A stretch of 33,454 nt of DNA from assembly GCA_002689345.1 (NCBI GenBank), contig NZFU01000010.1:1-33454 (forward strand), given 5' to 3'. How positions within the stretch are numbered: position 1 is the first letter of the stretch; each line of letters begins with the position of its first letter. Shown here piece after piece: positions 8,672-17,701 of this stretch. The notes under the pieces are model-generated. The model did no database searches and was not told where the DNA came from. It was given only the letters and a program-made list of their open reading frames with translations. The stretch is from Methanobacteriota archaeon (GTDB lineage Archaea; Thermoplasmatota; Poseidoniia; Poseidoniales; Poseidoniaceae). The translations under genes and the position numbers were made by a program.

Positions 8672-11200
8672 TTATTTATTCAAACCAGCGTGTCCAGGAG
8701 TATCTGCACCATCTCCCTTCAATATTGTCGTAATTGTGCTTTGTCCAAATACGAGACAAGTAATCCAGAATAAATAAACAACAGACGAAAATCCAATCAT
8801 TAACAATACTTGTGGCCTATACATTATCAGCCACATATTCGAAATATTTGTCACAAACATGTAGAACAATAATATGATTGCTGGGAATAAATCAAAACCA
8901 GATTTCGACCAAGTATTGACTACCATTGTACATGAAATGGCAAGAGGTAATGTGACCATTGATACCATCCATAATATCGGTGGGTCTACTCTTGCGCCAA
9001 AGAATCCTCCCGTGACGATGATTTTGCTTGGGTTGAATTCGATTAATCCCATAGGTGTGAGTAGTGAATAGTGCGTCCATACAATACACAGTAACAACCA
9101 TGGCATCAATCCTAGTACAATTTTTCTACAGGACTCTAATAACAAGTCTTCTTTTGGTTCATTCAGCCACTGAAGATTGTTTTCGACAAATCCAGGTATA
9201 GTTCTTACCAACAATAGGGTTGTCATCGCTGGCCAGGCACCCCATGTAGGAATAATTATGCAAAGGGCAAACATTTCCAACCAGCTTGATCTAAATGGAG
9301 ATTTGATGGCATAAGGGTGCTTGATACGCACCATAACCATTTGAATAACACAAAACAAGATCCATAATATGACAATTCTATCAATCCACGAACTTCCAAG
9401 AGAATGTAGGAATATTGTAGCAGAGACTGGAATCGAAAATCTAAGCCATTGCCAATTTTTTTCACCGAAATATATTCTATCTGCAATGAACATACAAAGA
9501 TTAGCCAATATGAGAGCAGCAATCAAATTGTCAGTCATAAAAGATGTGATTATGTGTTGCCAAATTTTGTAGAAAAAGTCGATACTAGTCAATTCAAACA
9601 ATGATGTGTTCACAATCAATCCAATGTAATAGTTGACGATGGTCCATATTGGCAACAGGATTAGAATCATGAAAACAAAAGAGTTCAATCTATTTTTCTG
9701 AGGGGTTTTTGATTTACGAAGATAAATAATCATAGTTACACAGAATACCAACAATACTGGTGACAATCTACTATCTGGTTGCCATAATGTTACTGCTAGA
9801 AGCATGTACGGTGACCAATGTGGTAAATTCGGAGGACTATAATCTTCAGATTTTGATTTGAAGAATACAAGGTAAAACGCCATACCTGTTACAGCAATTA
9901 GAGATAGAATCCCAAATGATTTCCTCAACCAACCATTGGTCCAAAAAGTGACCTCAATGTCATAAAACCAAATGTAATGAGTCATAATTAGTATACAGTA
10001 TCCCACCGATAAGGACAATATTTTGTATGAATTATCTTGAATAGCCTTTTTCCCATTCAAGTTTTTATATGCTAAAAATGCGATACCGACAAAGGGAATT
10101 ATTGAAAGTAACATGTCTAAATTAGAAGGGGTTTGAGTGAGGCTAGGTAATGCTCCCCATTCGATTGAATCTTCTGATAATTCCGCATAAGGGTAGCCGT
10201 TTTCCTCTAACCAAATCTGCCGCTCCATCTGAGCCTGCCAATTCCATTGTTCCAATGCCGACGAATGCTCGTCAGTTAACGAAAATAGATCCAACGGGAT
10301 TCTAGAATCTGCTGAAACAGGGAATGGTAAGTCTAACAATACCAGAGGTATTGATGCAATATCCCTTTGCACAATATCCTGAACTCCTCCTGCTTCTACA
10401 CCTGCTCCATAAAGTAGCAAATTGACTTTCATGGCCATATCTCCTGTACTGATTGCATGCCCACCGGATTCAGTCATTCCATGATCAGCGGTAATCATCA
10501 GCGTCCAATTGTCTGGGACTCTTTCACGAATCGAGTTTAGTTGATTGTCTAAGTGTAACATTTTATTCTGATATTTTTCACTTTTAACTCCAAACATGTG
10601 GCCAGCATGGTCAGTACCGCCCAGGTGGGCAACCATCAAATCATGTTCTTGTTCATCCATCCATGTATTTACATTAGCAATAATCTTGTCATCTGCATCG
10701 TATACATCACTGAAACCGGAATCATATACTGTTTCATGAATGAACCTTTCATCAGTAAACAAATTTGCCCAAACATAGAATCCAGTAAATGCTACACTCA
10801 TATTTTTGTCGAGTGCATAATGGAATGCATCGTCCTTCCCATCGTATTGGATAGCCCAATTTCTCATGGCATCTATCGGTGAAGAGTGGATGCCAGTTGA
10901 CATTTCTTTTGTACAAGGTCCCGTCAGTGTAATTTCACTAGTCGAAACATTTGCCTTGGCCCCATAATCAGTCCAGTTAGCCAAATTAGGCATATATTCT
11001 GGATTGTCCATGACGTATGCGGGTAATCCATCTAGTACGATCAGCAATACTCCATCGGAAACTCTGTCATGAATTTCGGGTGGTTCGACAGTTAGGTCTT
11101 GTGGAGATTCGGGGCCATTAAAGATACTAACTCCGGTGAATAATATTGGTAAAATAGCCGGCAATAAAATTGCTAGAATTGTAATTCTCTTACTTAACAT
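8672..11200 (-). CDS. Alkaline-phosphatase-superfamily enzyme with C-terminal polytopic membrane domain, resembling GPI ethanolamine phosphate transferase (PIG-N/O/G type)
   Basis: ORF track starts at 11284, but that start lies inside the tRNA; MLSKRITILAILLPAILPILF at 11200 is the likely start (about 842 aa). Metal-site motifs GVLLIVLDGLPA, LMVAHLGGTDHAGHMFGVKSEKYQNKMLHLDNQL, LMITADHGMTESGGHA, followed by many hydrophobic helices. Confidence 0.75.
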   Translation of the reverse strand: MLSKRITILAILLPAILPILFTGVSIFNGPESPQDLTVEPPEIHDRVSDGVLLIVLDGLPAYVMDNPEYMPNLANWTDYGAKANVSTSEITLTGPCTKEMSTGIHSSPIDAMRNWAIQYDGKDDAFHYALDKNMSVAFTGFYVWANLFTDERFIHETVYDSGFSDVYDADDKIIANVNTWMDEQEHDLMVAHLGGTDHAGHMFGVKSEKYQNKMLHLDNQLNSIRERVPDNWTLMITADHGMTESGGHAISTGDMAMKVNLLLYGAGVEAGGVQDIVQRDIASIPLVLLDLPFPVSADSRIPLDLFSLTDEHSSALEQWNWQAQMERQIWLEENGYPYAELSEDSIEWGALPSLTQTPSNLDMLLSIIPFVGIAFLAYKNLNGKKAIQDNSYKILSLSVGYCILIMTHYIWFYDIEVTFWTNGWLRKSFGILSLIAVTGMAFYLVFFKSKSEDYSPPNLPHWSPYMLLAVTLWQPDSRLSPVLLVFCVTMIIYLRKSKTPQKNRLNSFVFMILILLPIWTIVNYYIGLIVNTSLFELTSIDFFYKIWQHIITSFMTDNLIAALILANLCMFIADRIYFGEKNWQWLRFSIPVSATIFLHSLGSSWIDRIVILWILFCVIQMVMVRIKHPYAIKSPFRSSWLEMFALCIIIPTWGAWPAMTTLLLVRTIPGFVENNLQWLNEPKEDLLLESCRKIVLGLMPWLLLCIVWTHYSLLTPMGLIEFNPSKIIVTGGFFGARVDPPILWMVSMVTLPLAISCTMVVNTWSKSGFDLFPAIILLFYMFVTNISNMWLIMYRPQVLLMIGFSSVVYLFWITCLVFGQSTITTILKGDGADTPGHAGLNK

Positions 11201-11278
11201 TCTATTACCATCCGGTGGGTGAAAACAGTTGATAGAAATAGATATCGCCGTTCTAAATGCACTAAAGGCTAGATTTGG

Positions 11279-11351
11279 AGCCAACGGAGGGACTCGAACC
11301 CTCGACCGTCGGATTACAAATCCGAAGCACTACCAGCTATGCTACGTTGGC
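11279..11351 (-). tRNA. tRNA-Thr (anticodon UGU)
   Basis: Reverse strand folds by eye as GCCAACG-TA-GCA-TAGCTGGTAG-TGC-T-TCGGA-TTTGTAA-TCCGA-CGGTC-GAGGG-TTCGAGT-CCCTC-CGTTGGC-T. Perfect 7-bp acceptor, 5-bp anticodon and T stems; anticodon TGT; discriminator U. Confidence 0.96.
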
Positions 11352-11382
11352 GCATACCGGGCCAGACTCGTTTAGTTGATGA

Positions 11383-12702
11383 ATGCGTCGGCAGTACAAT
11401 ATCCTCCAACATGGTGCGTTGAGTATGGCTGGAGAGAATTTGCTAAATGCCGCAGGTATTGCAAAGCAAGGTAGCGATACCATCTTCAGTTGGTGGGCTA
11501 GGTATCAAGATGCCAAAGCAGCAGGTAGACCAGCAGTCAATGGTACAATAGGTGCATTACTGGAAGATGATGGTAATCTAGCGATTAACAAAGTAGTAGA
11601 TGCTGCGGTGCGGGCTGCACCTGAAATTGAGATCTCCGCCTATGCTCCACTTGCCGGACTTCCTTCATTTCTAGACCTCTCCAAAACCTTGGCATTTGGC
11701 GAATCAAGAATTAGACTTGAAGAATTAGGTTTCAACCTAGCATCTACTGCAAGTCCTGGTGGAAGCGGAGCATTGTATTTGGCTGCTAATAATTTCCTTA
11801 ATCGTGGCCAAGTGGCTCTATTGCGAGATAGACATTGGGGCCCATACAAAGGATTCCTCCAGAATAATGGAATCGATTTTGAGACTTGGCCATTACTACC
11901 CCCTGGTGGCAATGATGAGCATCCATTCTTCGCAGATGAGGAATTTCAAACTAAGTTGGGAGAATTATGTTCCAAACAGGACAAAATTATGGTTTGGCTA
12001 AATGACCCTGCGCATAACCCAACGGGATTGTCTATGGGTTCAGAAGGTCGTTCAGCTTGTTTAAATTCATTTGTAAATTCAGCTTTGAATAATGAAAATG
12101 TAGGTCATACATTGCTCATAGATTCAGCATACAGTTTGTATGCTGATGAGCCACATGCATGGGCAGATACAATCCTAGAAGCGATTGAAGATGGACTGTT
12201 ATGGCCTGAAAACCTGTTAATTTGCGTTGCTATTTCACTTTCTAAATCCCATACAATTTATGGTCTAAGAACCGGAGCAATAGTTAGCCTACATCCTGAG
12301 AAATCAGTTACTGACCGACTAAATACTGTGATGAGCGTAACCGGAAGGCAAACTTGGAGTGCAGCCCCTCGCGTAGCACAATATTGTGTTAGCGAGATGC
12401 ATTCTACCGAAGAAGGTGGCGCTGCCTGGGGTAAGGAAAGAGATCGTCTAAAGAAACTTCTAGATGATAGAAGAGCCAATTTGAAATCGGAATGCGAGAA
12501 ACTAGAAGTTCCTCTGAATCCTACTATGGATGGGTTTTTCGCTTGGATTGAAGCAGATGATCCTGTAGCCGTAGCCGAAGCATGTGCAAAGAACGATGTT
12601 TTCCTCGTACCATTAAACGGTGGTGTTCGAATTGGGTTGTGTGCTCTATCTTCGGGCGATATGGGTAAAGTAGCCGAAGCATTGAGTATTGCATTGGGTT
12701 GA
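11383..12702 (+). CDS. Class I/II PLP-dependent aminotransferase (aspartate/aromatic aminotransferase-like)
   Basis: 439 aa; MVWLNDPAHNPTGLSM, LLIDSAYSLYADE, AISLSKSHTIYGLRTGAIVS (PLP-lysine region). Start may be the internal MAGENLLNAAG at 11425. Confidence 0.88.
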   Translation: MRRQYNILQHGALSMAGENLLNAAGIAKQGSDTIFSWWARYQDAKAAGRPAVNGTIGALLEDDGNLAINKVVDAAVRAAPEIEISAYAPLAGLPSFLDLSKTLAFGESRIRLEELGFNLASTASPGGSGALYLAANNFLNRGQVALLRDRHWGPYKGFLQNNGIDFETWPLLPPGGNDEHPFFADEEFQTKLGELCSKQDKIMVWLNDPAHNPTGLSMGSEGRSACLNSFVNSALNNENVGHTLLIDSAYSLYADEPHAWADTILEAIEDGLLWPENLLICVAISLSKSHTIYGLRTGAIVSLHPEKSVTDRLNTVMSVTGRQTWSAAPRVAQYCVSEMHSTEEGGAAWGKERDRLKKLLDDRRANLKSECEKLEVPLNPTMDGFFAWIEADDPVAVAEACAKNDVFLVPLNGGVRIGLCALSSGDMGKVAEALSIALG

Positions 12703-13085
12703 TGTTCATGAAAAATAGGAGAGAGAATTTTCTCATTTCAGGAATAGTCTTGATTGTATTTGGAGCCCTCCTCTCCTTAGCAGTTAATATTGGCATGGGA
12801 GCTGTTACTGGAATTGGCGGAATAGTTTGTTTCATAATTGGTATGTCGATTCCAACCAGTATGGAAATGAGTCCTGAAGCAGTCGCAGCATGGCAGCCTT
12901 CTATGGAGAGGCTTCCAGATGCTGGTAGGTTCATGTATCGTGTTGATGTAACGATGGATGAGCCGATACGCTCAACAATTCTGTGTGGACCTTGTGGTAA
13001 TCTTGAGACAGTTGATGGAACAAAACCGAATGAATATTCTTGTCCAGCCTGTGGACGATTACTTTGGGCAAACGAAGAAGAATGA
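12702..13085 (+). CDS. Small 2-TM protein with C-terminal zinc-ribbon-like CxxC...CxxC motif
   Basis: Two hydrophobic helices, then ILCGPCGNLETVDGTKPNEYSCPACGRLLW. ATG overlaps the upstream TGA (TGATG); the track's 12699 start is a TTG. Confidence 0.7.
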   Translation: MFMKNRRENFLISGIVLIVFGALLSLAVNIGMGAVTGIGGIVCFIIGMSIPTSMEMSPEAVAAWQPSMERLPDAGRFMYRVDVTMDEPIRSTILCGPCGNLETVDGTKPNEYSCPACGRLLWANEEE

Positions 13086-13137
13086 TTTAGGGAATAGAGA
13101 CACAAGTCTCATCACCGAATAGCCTTTCGCCAAAACC

Positions 13138-14004
13138 ATGACAGCAACTCGCTTGGATGGTAAAGCATGTGCGGCTGACCTTGAAGAAAGGTTGAAACAG
13201 CGTATTGCTAATTGTGACATTCAACCACATTTAGCGGTTGTAATCGTTGGAAATGATCCTGCTTCACATGTATATGTTAGAAATAAAATTCGTTCTTGTG
13301 AAAGACTAGGAATAAAATCAACACATATCGAATTACCAGATGATTCTCCTCAAGAAGAAGTTGCTAAAACAATAATTTCTCTAAATAATGATGATTCATT
13401 GCACGGAATTCTGATTCAATCTCCTCTACCATCACATATGGATGAAGAATCATTGACTGATTTAATCGACCCTACAAAAGATGTTGACGGCTTCCATCCT
13501 GCAAATCTAGGCAGGATTGTACAGGGGAGACTCGATGGTATGATTCCTTGTACTCCTGCAGGCGTTATGGAAATGATACGCTGGGCAAAGGTGGATATGA
13601 CTGGCAAAAAAGCAGTTGTCATTGGTCGCTCATTCAATGTTGGAATGCCTCAAGCACTACTTTTAGCAGCTAAAGGTGCTGATGCCACAGTAACGATTGT
13701 TCATTCAAGGACTACTGATGCAAAGGCAGAGTGCCTAGCAGCTGACATTGTTATTGCAGCGGTAGGGCGTCCTGAAATGGTCAAGTCGGATTGGATTAAG
13801 CCAGGCGCAGTTGTAATCGATGTTGGAATAAATCGTGTAGATGATTCCTCACGTGAAAGAGGTTGGAGATTAGCAGGTGATGTCCATCCTGATGTGGAAA
13901 AAGTAGCCTCTCTATTATCACCAGTTCCAGGTGGTGTTGGTCCAATGACCGTTGCAATGTTAATGGCAAATACTGTCACGTCCGCAGAAAGCCAACATTC
14001 TTGA
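13138..14004 (+). CDS. folD: Methylenetetrahydrofolate dehydrogenase/cyclohydrolase
   Basis: 288 aa; LAVVIVGNDPASHVYVRNKIRSCERLGI, GILIQSPLPSHMDE, IDPTKDVDGFHPANLGR, CTPAGVMEMI, KKAVVIGRSFNVGMPQALLL, ATVTIVHSRT, DVHPDVEKVASLLSPVPGGVGPMTVAMLMANT. Confidence 0.97.
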   Translation: MTATRLDGKACAADLEERLKQRIANCDIQPHLAVVIVGNDPASHVYVRNKIRSCERLGIKSTHIELPDDSPQEEVAKTIISLNNDDSLHGILIQSPLPSHMDEESLTDLIDPTKDVDGFHPANLGRIVQGRLDGMIPCTPAGVMEMIRWAKVDMTGKKAVVIGRSFNVGMPQALLLAAKGADATVTIVHSRTTDAKAECLAADIVIAAVGRPEMVKSDWIKPGAVVIDVGINRVDDSSRERGWRLAGDVHPDVEKVASLLSPVPGGVGPMTVAMLMANTVTSAESQHS

Positions 14005-14026
14005 GTTATCCACCCCAGTTGCAGGT

Positions 14027-14677
14027 ATGGACCCGAGACACCCCAACCTCGCATTTGCTGCGAACACCGGGGCCCTGGTATTTTTTATCGGGCTTTTATT
14101 TTCTGCATTCTTACCAATCGGAACAGCGAAAGGATGGGATACTCCTGAGACAATTTTACTGATCTTAATTCCAATTTGCATAGGTGTATCTTATTGGGCT
14201 AAGAGGGAACATGACATTCCAGTAGTACATGCCCATGGTACTTCTTCTGAGCAATATGAAGCAATGGAGGATTTGCCAACAATGGTTAGCCTTGATGCTG
14301 CTCAAGATAATGTAAATCCCGATACAGCAGCAGTCATTGCTTCAATTATAGGTGCAGAATCATCACAGGATCAAAATGCGGTCACCAGTGCTATCGATAC
14401 ACTATCGACGGGAGATATTGGTGAAAGTGCAGCACAAGCAGTTGCTCACAACGATACTGACCATACAAATGTGAACGTTGCAGAATTCGATGTCAGAGGA
14501 TTTCAAACCCAAGGGGTCGCAACAATTCCGTTACCTGATGTTCCAGCATTGGAGATACCAGACCTGCCGGCGCCCTTAGATTTACCAGAGATGCCAGACT
14601 TGGATGACCTTTTACAAGAAGACGCTAATTCTGCGGCACCTCCTCCTCTCGACTTACCAGATTTACCAGACTTTTGA
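14027..14677 (+). CDS. Hypothetical 2-TM protein with Pro/Leu/Asp-rich repetitive C-terminus
   Basis: 216 aa; TMs GALVFFIGLLFSAFLPI and TILLILIPICIGVSYWA; tail PLPDVPALEIPDLPAPLDLPEMPDLDDLLQ...PPPLDLPDLPDF. Confidence 0.65.
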   Translation: MDPRHPNLAFAANTGALVFFIGLLFSAFLPIGTAKGWDTPETILLILIPICIGVSYWAKREHDIPVVHAHGTSSEQYEAMEDLPTMVSLDAAQDNVNPDTAAVIASIIGAESSQDQNAVTSAIDTLSTGDIGESAAQAVAHNDTDHTNVNVAEFDVRGFQTQGVATIPLPDVPALEIPDLPAPLDLPEMPDLDDLLQEDANSAAPPPLDLPDLPDF

Positions 14678-14686
14678 GAGATTTTA

Positions 14687-15511
14687 ATGTGGACTGAATC
14701 TGTCGACCTTCATTGTCATTCGTGGCATAGCGACGGTCTATCATCACCCGAAGAAATGGCGAAACGAGCATTTGATTCTGGTGTCAAAGTTTGGTCATTG
14801 ACCGACCATGATACGAATTCTGGGTGGGATGAGGCCCAATCTGCTTGTGAGAATCTCGGTATGAGATTCATTCCAGGTGTTGAGATTACCTGTGAAGTTG
14901 AGATTTCTAGTGAAACTCATAATCCAACCTCGTGGCACCTGTTGGCATATTTTCCAGAAGGTTCTTCCCCTGAGTTTAGCGATTGGTTACTAAGTTTGAA
15001 AGAAGCCAGAGTGCCTCGCATGAAACTCATGCTTTCCGCGTTAAATGAGTTAGGCCATTCAATAGCAATTGAGGACGTTGAAAAACATGCTGAAGGAGCA
15101 CTTGGTCGGCCACACTTGGCTAGGGCAATGGTCGAATATGGGATTGTAGAGAGTGTACAAGAAGCGTTCGATGAATGGATTGGCGATTCAGGTCCAGCAT
15201 TCAGAGAAAGGCCATTGCCAACGATTTCTCATGCGGTAGAAATGGTACACCAGGCGGGAGGAATAACTTCTCTTGCTCATCCATACTATTATGGAATAAA
15301 AACAGAAATATTGATTCCTACTCTATTGAAATTGGGTGTTGATTGTATTGAAGCGGTTCACAATTCACATTCTGATTCTTACCGATGGGAATTGATGCAA
15401 CAAGGTCTGCCAATCACAGTTGGCGGCGATTCACATGGTACTGAGAAACGCCCATCTCCTGGAAAGATGGCAGTACCAATCAAGCATTTGCACTCTTGCT
15501 TTCACCGGTGA
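14687..15511 (+). CDS. PHP-domain metal-dependent phosphoesterase
   Basis: 274 aa; VDLHCHSWHSDGLSSPEEMAKRAFDSGVKVWSLTDHDTNSGWDEA, FIPGVEITCE, GRPHLARAMVEYG, AHPYYYG, GGDSHG. Confidence 0.93.
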   Translation: MWTESVDLHCHSWHSDGLSSPEEMAKRAFDSGVKVWSLTDHDTNSGWDEAQSACENLGMRFIPGVEITCEVEISSETHNPTSWHLLAYFPEGSSPEFSDWLLSLKEARVPRMKLMLSALNELGHSIAIEDVEKHAEGALGRPHLARAMVEYGIVESVQEAFDEWIGDSGPAFRERPLPTISHAVEMVHQAGGITSLAHPYYYGIKTEILIPTLLKLGVDCIEAVHNSHSDSYRWELMQQGLPITVGGDSHGTEKRPSPGKMAVPIKHLHSCFHR

Positions 15512-16247
15512 GAATATCCCAAATAATTGCTGCTTCAAACAGTATAATTATTGGAATTGCTACTAGGAATAGAGATAGTGGGTCTGGAGGGGAAAATGCA
15601 GCCCCTAGTACAAATGTTGCAAACCAAATGTGCTTACGGTAAGCGAGTAATGATGTCCTATCAATCGCTCCTGTTCTTATTGACAGTAGTGTGATTAATG
15701 GGGCTTGGAACCCAATAGCACACGCCAAACACAAACTAACAATAAATCCGACAAAAGATGAAAGTCGCCATTCTGTTGATAGTCCAGCAGCCTGTGCATC
15801 GGTTGCTAAATATTCAAGCAGCATTGGTGTGAGAAGATACCATGAATAGATTAGGCCAGTAATTGCTAATGAGATTGAAATCATCACAGCTAAGACAACA
15901 CTCGATGCAGGTCGCGGGCTCTTTTTGGCCAAACCACTTTTCCACGCTCCATCAATTATGAGAGCGAATAATGCCAATCCTGCACCTAACCATGCTCCAA
16001 CTCTTACTTGAATCATAATGAATTCTACGGGAGTGAGAATAATTATGTTGACATCATCAGGTAGTAAGCCTACATTTAGTAGCCAATCTACAACCCTGTG
16101 CGCTAAAGGTATTCCAATTACCAATCCAAGTAAAAACAAGGACACAATCAACTTAATTCGAGTACGGATGTGGTTGGAAACCTGTTTGAATAGATTTTTG
16201 ATTTCAGGATTGATAACAGGTTTGTCGTCCATCATTCTTCCTCCCAT
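15480..16247 (-). CDS. tatC: Twin-arginine translocase subunit TatC
   Basis: 255 aa; multi-TM with TPVEFIMIQVRVGAWLGAGLALFALI, YSWYLLTPMLLEYL, SSFVGFIVSLCLACAIGFQAPLITLLSIRTGAI, YRKHIWFATFVLGAAFSPPDPLSLFLVAIPIIILFEAAI. Confidence 0.92.
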   Translation of the reverse strand: MGGRMMDDKPVINPEIKNLFKQVSNHIRTRIKLIVSLFLLGLVIGIPLAHRVVDWLLNVGLLPDDVNIIILTPVEFIMIQVRVGAWLGAGLALFALIIDGAWKSGLAKKSPRPASSVVLAVMISISLAITGLIYSWYLLTPMLLEYLATDAQAAGLSTEWRLSSFVGFIVSLCLACAIGFQAPLITLLSIRTGAIDRTSLLAYRKHIWFATFVLGAAFSPPDPLSLFLVAIPIIILFEAAIIWDILTGESKSANA

Positions 16248-17701
16248 AGGTGGGACGGGGTTGAATCAATTAATGAGCGTCCGGCTTGCTTTAGTCGCTT
16301 GAGGCGATGAATTACGAAACCAGTCATCCACATAGAAGGAATCGATAGGGCGATTGCTTTCCACATTTCATCATCACCATAATCGTTGATAATTTTGACT
16401 TCAATGACATCATCGGTTTTTTCTGCAGAGTTGTGAAGAATAACCAAATGCCATAATTTCGTTTCGGTTATTTTGTAATCATATGTTTCACCAGGCAGAA
16501 CCTCAATAACAGTTTGATTTGCCTCTAATTCTGACCAATTGATTACTCCCTGGTCCATCGCTGAAACAGATTCTTCAACCCAAAGGACTGTGAATTTTAA
16601 TGTTAATGAATCATCTAAATTTGTAATAGATGTTGTTATTTCTTCATCAAATTGTAGCGGTGTGAGTATTTCATAGGTTGAATCCCCTCCTCCTAATCGC
16701 ATTGAGACTCTATCGTCAATGTTGTTTTCTTGATAGGAAACTGCTGATAGAACTAAGAATAATAATAGCAGAGTAGCGGCACCTTCCCAGAACGTATGAT
16801 TCATAACTTTCTTTTTTGTTACACCTTTGAACATAGAACCGTGGTCATTACGCATTCTTGGTTGTAGATGGTGGATAAATAATGCCCCTATACCTCCTAC
16901 AATCATTCCCAGTGGGATATCGACTAGCCAGTGTATACCTAGGTAAGCAATTGTGAAAATGAATAGTATTGTATTGATGACGATAAAAAGGTGATATGGC
17001 CAGTGTGTCCATTCACGCATTTTGATATTCTTCTCTTTACAATGCAGCCAATTTAGAAGAATCATTCCGAATGGAATTGCTACGTGTAATGAAGGAACCG
17101 CATTATCCAGAGGGTCATGCGTTGCATAGAATACTGTGTACCACCCATCATGATACAACAAAGCATCCATTCCTGGGATCCATGATGACGTAACTTCAAC
17201 ATTGAAGAATAGGTAATATGGTACAGCTAAGGCATAAATTAGAAGATAATTCAATGTGACCTTATCGGTCATGTCCCTCTCGCCTACATAGGCAAAATAG
17301 ACGGTTGTAATGTAAATTAAGAACAGATAAATAAACAGGTAATGGAAATTTAGGAATTCAGTTAACCAAGCGTTTTCAAAAGTCTGCTGAACCCATAATG
17401 TTGCATTTCCTTCAAGGGAATATATCCATTCAGTCCAGTTGCCAGTCCTGATTTTAATGGGTTCATTTAGGTCATCAGTTAATGCCTTCCACTTGATAAT
17501 GAAAAGATATCCTAATGCGTGTAGATAGTATCTTTTTTCATGAATAACCTGGAACATTTTTCCAAAAGGTGTCCGAGTTTCCTTTCTGCCCAGAGTGAAT
17601 AGCCAACAGATAGCCGGTGTGAGGATTAGGATTAATCCCATCATCACCGTGTACGGGCTCATGTTAATGCTCCCATAGCCTATGGCTATGAGCGTTTTCA
17701 C
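16232..17701 (-). CDS. PAP2-superfamily (PAP2_3/AUR1-like) membrane phosphatase/transferase
   Basis: 489 aa; NAVPSLHVAIPFGMILLNWLH and AYLGIHWLVDIPLGMIVGGIGALFIHHL match PAP2 C2/C3 motifs; later TM, extracytoplasmic domain, TM. Start is GTG overlapping the upstream TGA (GTGA), or internal ATG at 17662. Confidence 0.8.
   Translation of the reverse strand: MKTLIAIGYGSINMSPYTVMMGLILILTPAICWLFTLGRKETRTPFGKMFQVIHEKRYYLHALGYLFIIKWKALTDDLNEPIKIRTGNWTEWIYSLEGNATLWVQQTFENAWLTEFLNFHYLFIYLFLIYITTVYFAYVGERDMTDKVTLNYLLIYALAVPYYLFFNVEVTSSWIPGMDALLYHDGWYTVFYATHDPLDNAVPSLHVAIPFGMILLNWLHCKEKNIKMREWTHWPYHLFIVINTILFIFTIAYLGIHWLVDIPLGMIVGGIGALFIHHLQPRMRNDHGSMFKGVTKKKVMNHTFWEGAATLLLLFLVLSAVSYQENNIDDRVSMRLGGGDSTYEILTPLQFDEEITTSITNLDDSLTLKFTVLWVEESVSAMDQGVINWSELEANQTVIEVLPGETYDYKITETKLWHLVILHNSAEKTDDVIEVKIINDYGDDEMWKAIALSIPSMWMTGFVIHRLKRLKQAGRSLIDSTPSHLWEEE

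Noticed and set aside
11201-11284. N-terminal extension of the EPT-like ORF (MAPNLAFSAFRTAISISINCFHPPDGNR)
   Set aside because: Start codon lies inside the tRNA-Thr gene; the hydrophobic signal-anchor begins at MLSKRITILAILLP (11200).
12524-13105. 193-aa minus-strand ORF spanning the aminotransferase end and the zinc-ribbon gene
   Set aside because: Antisense to two better supported genes; no family signature.
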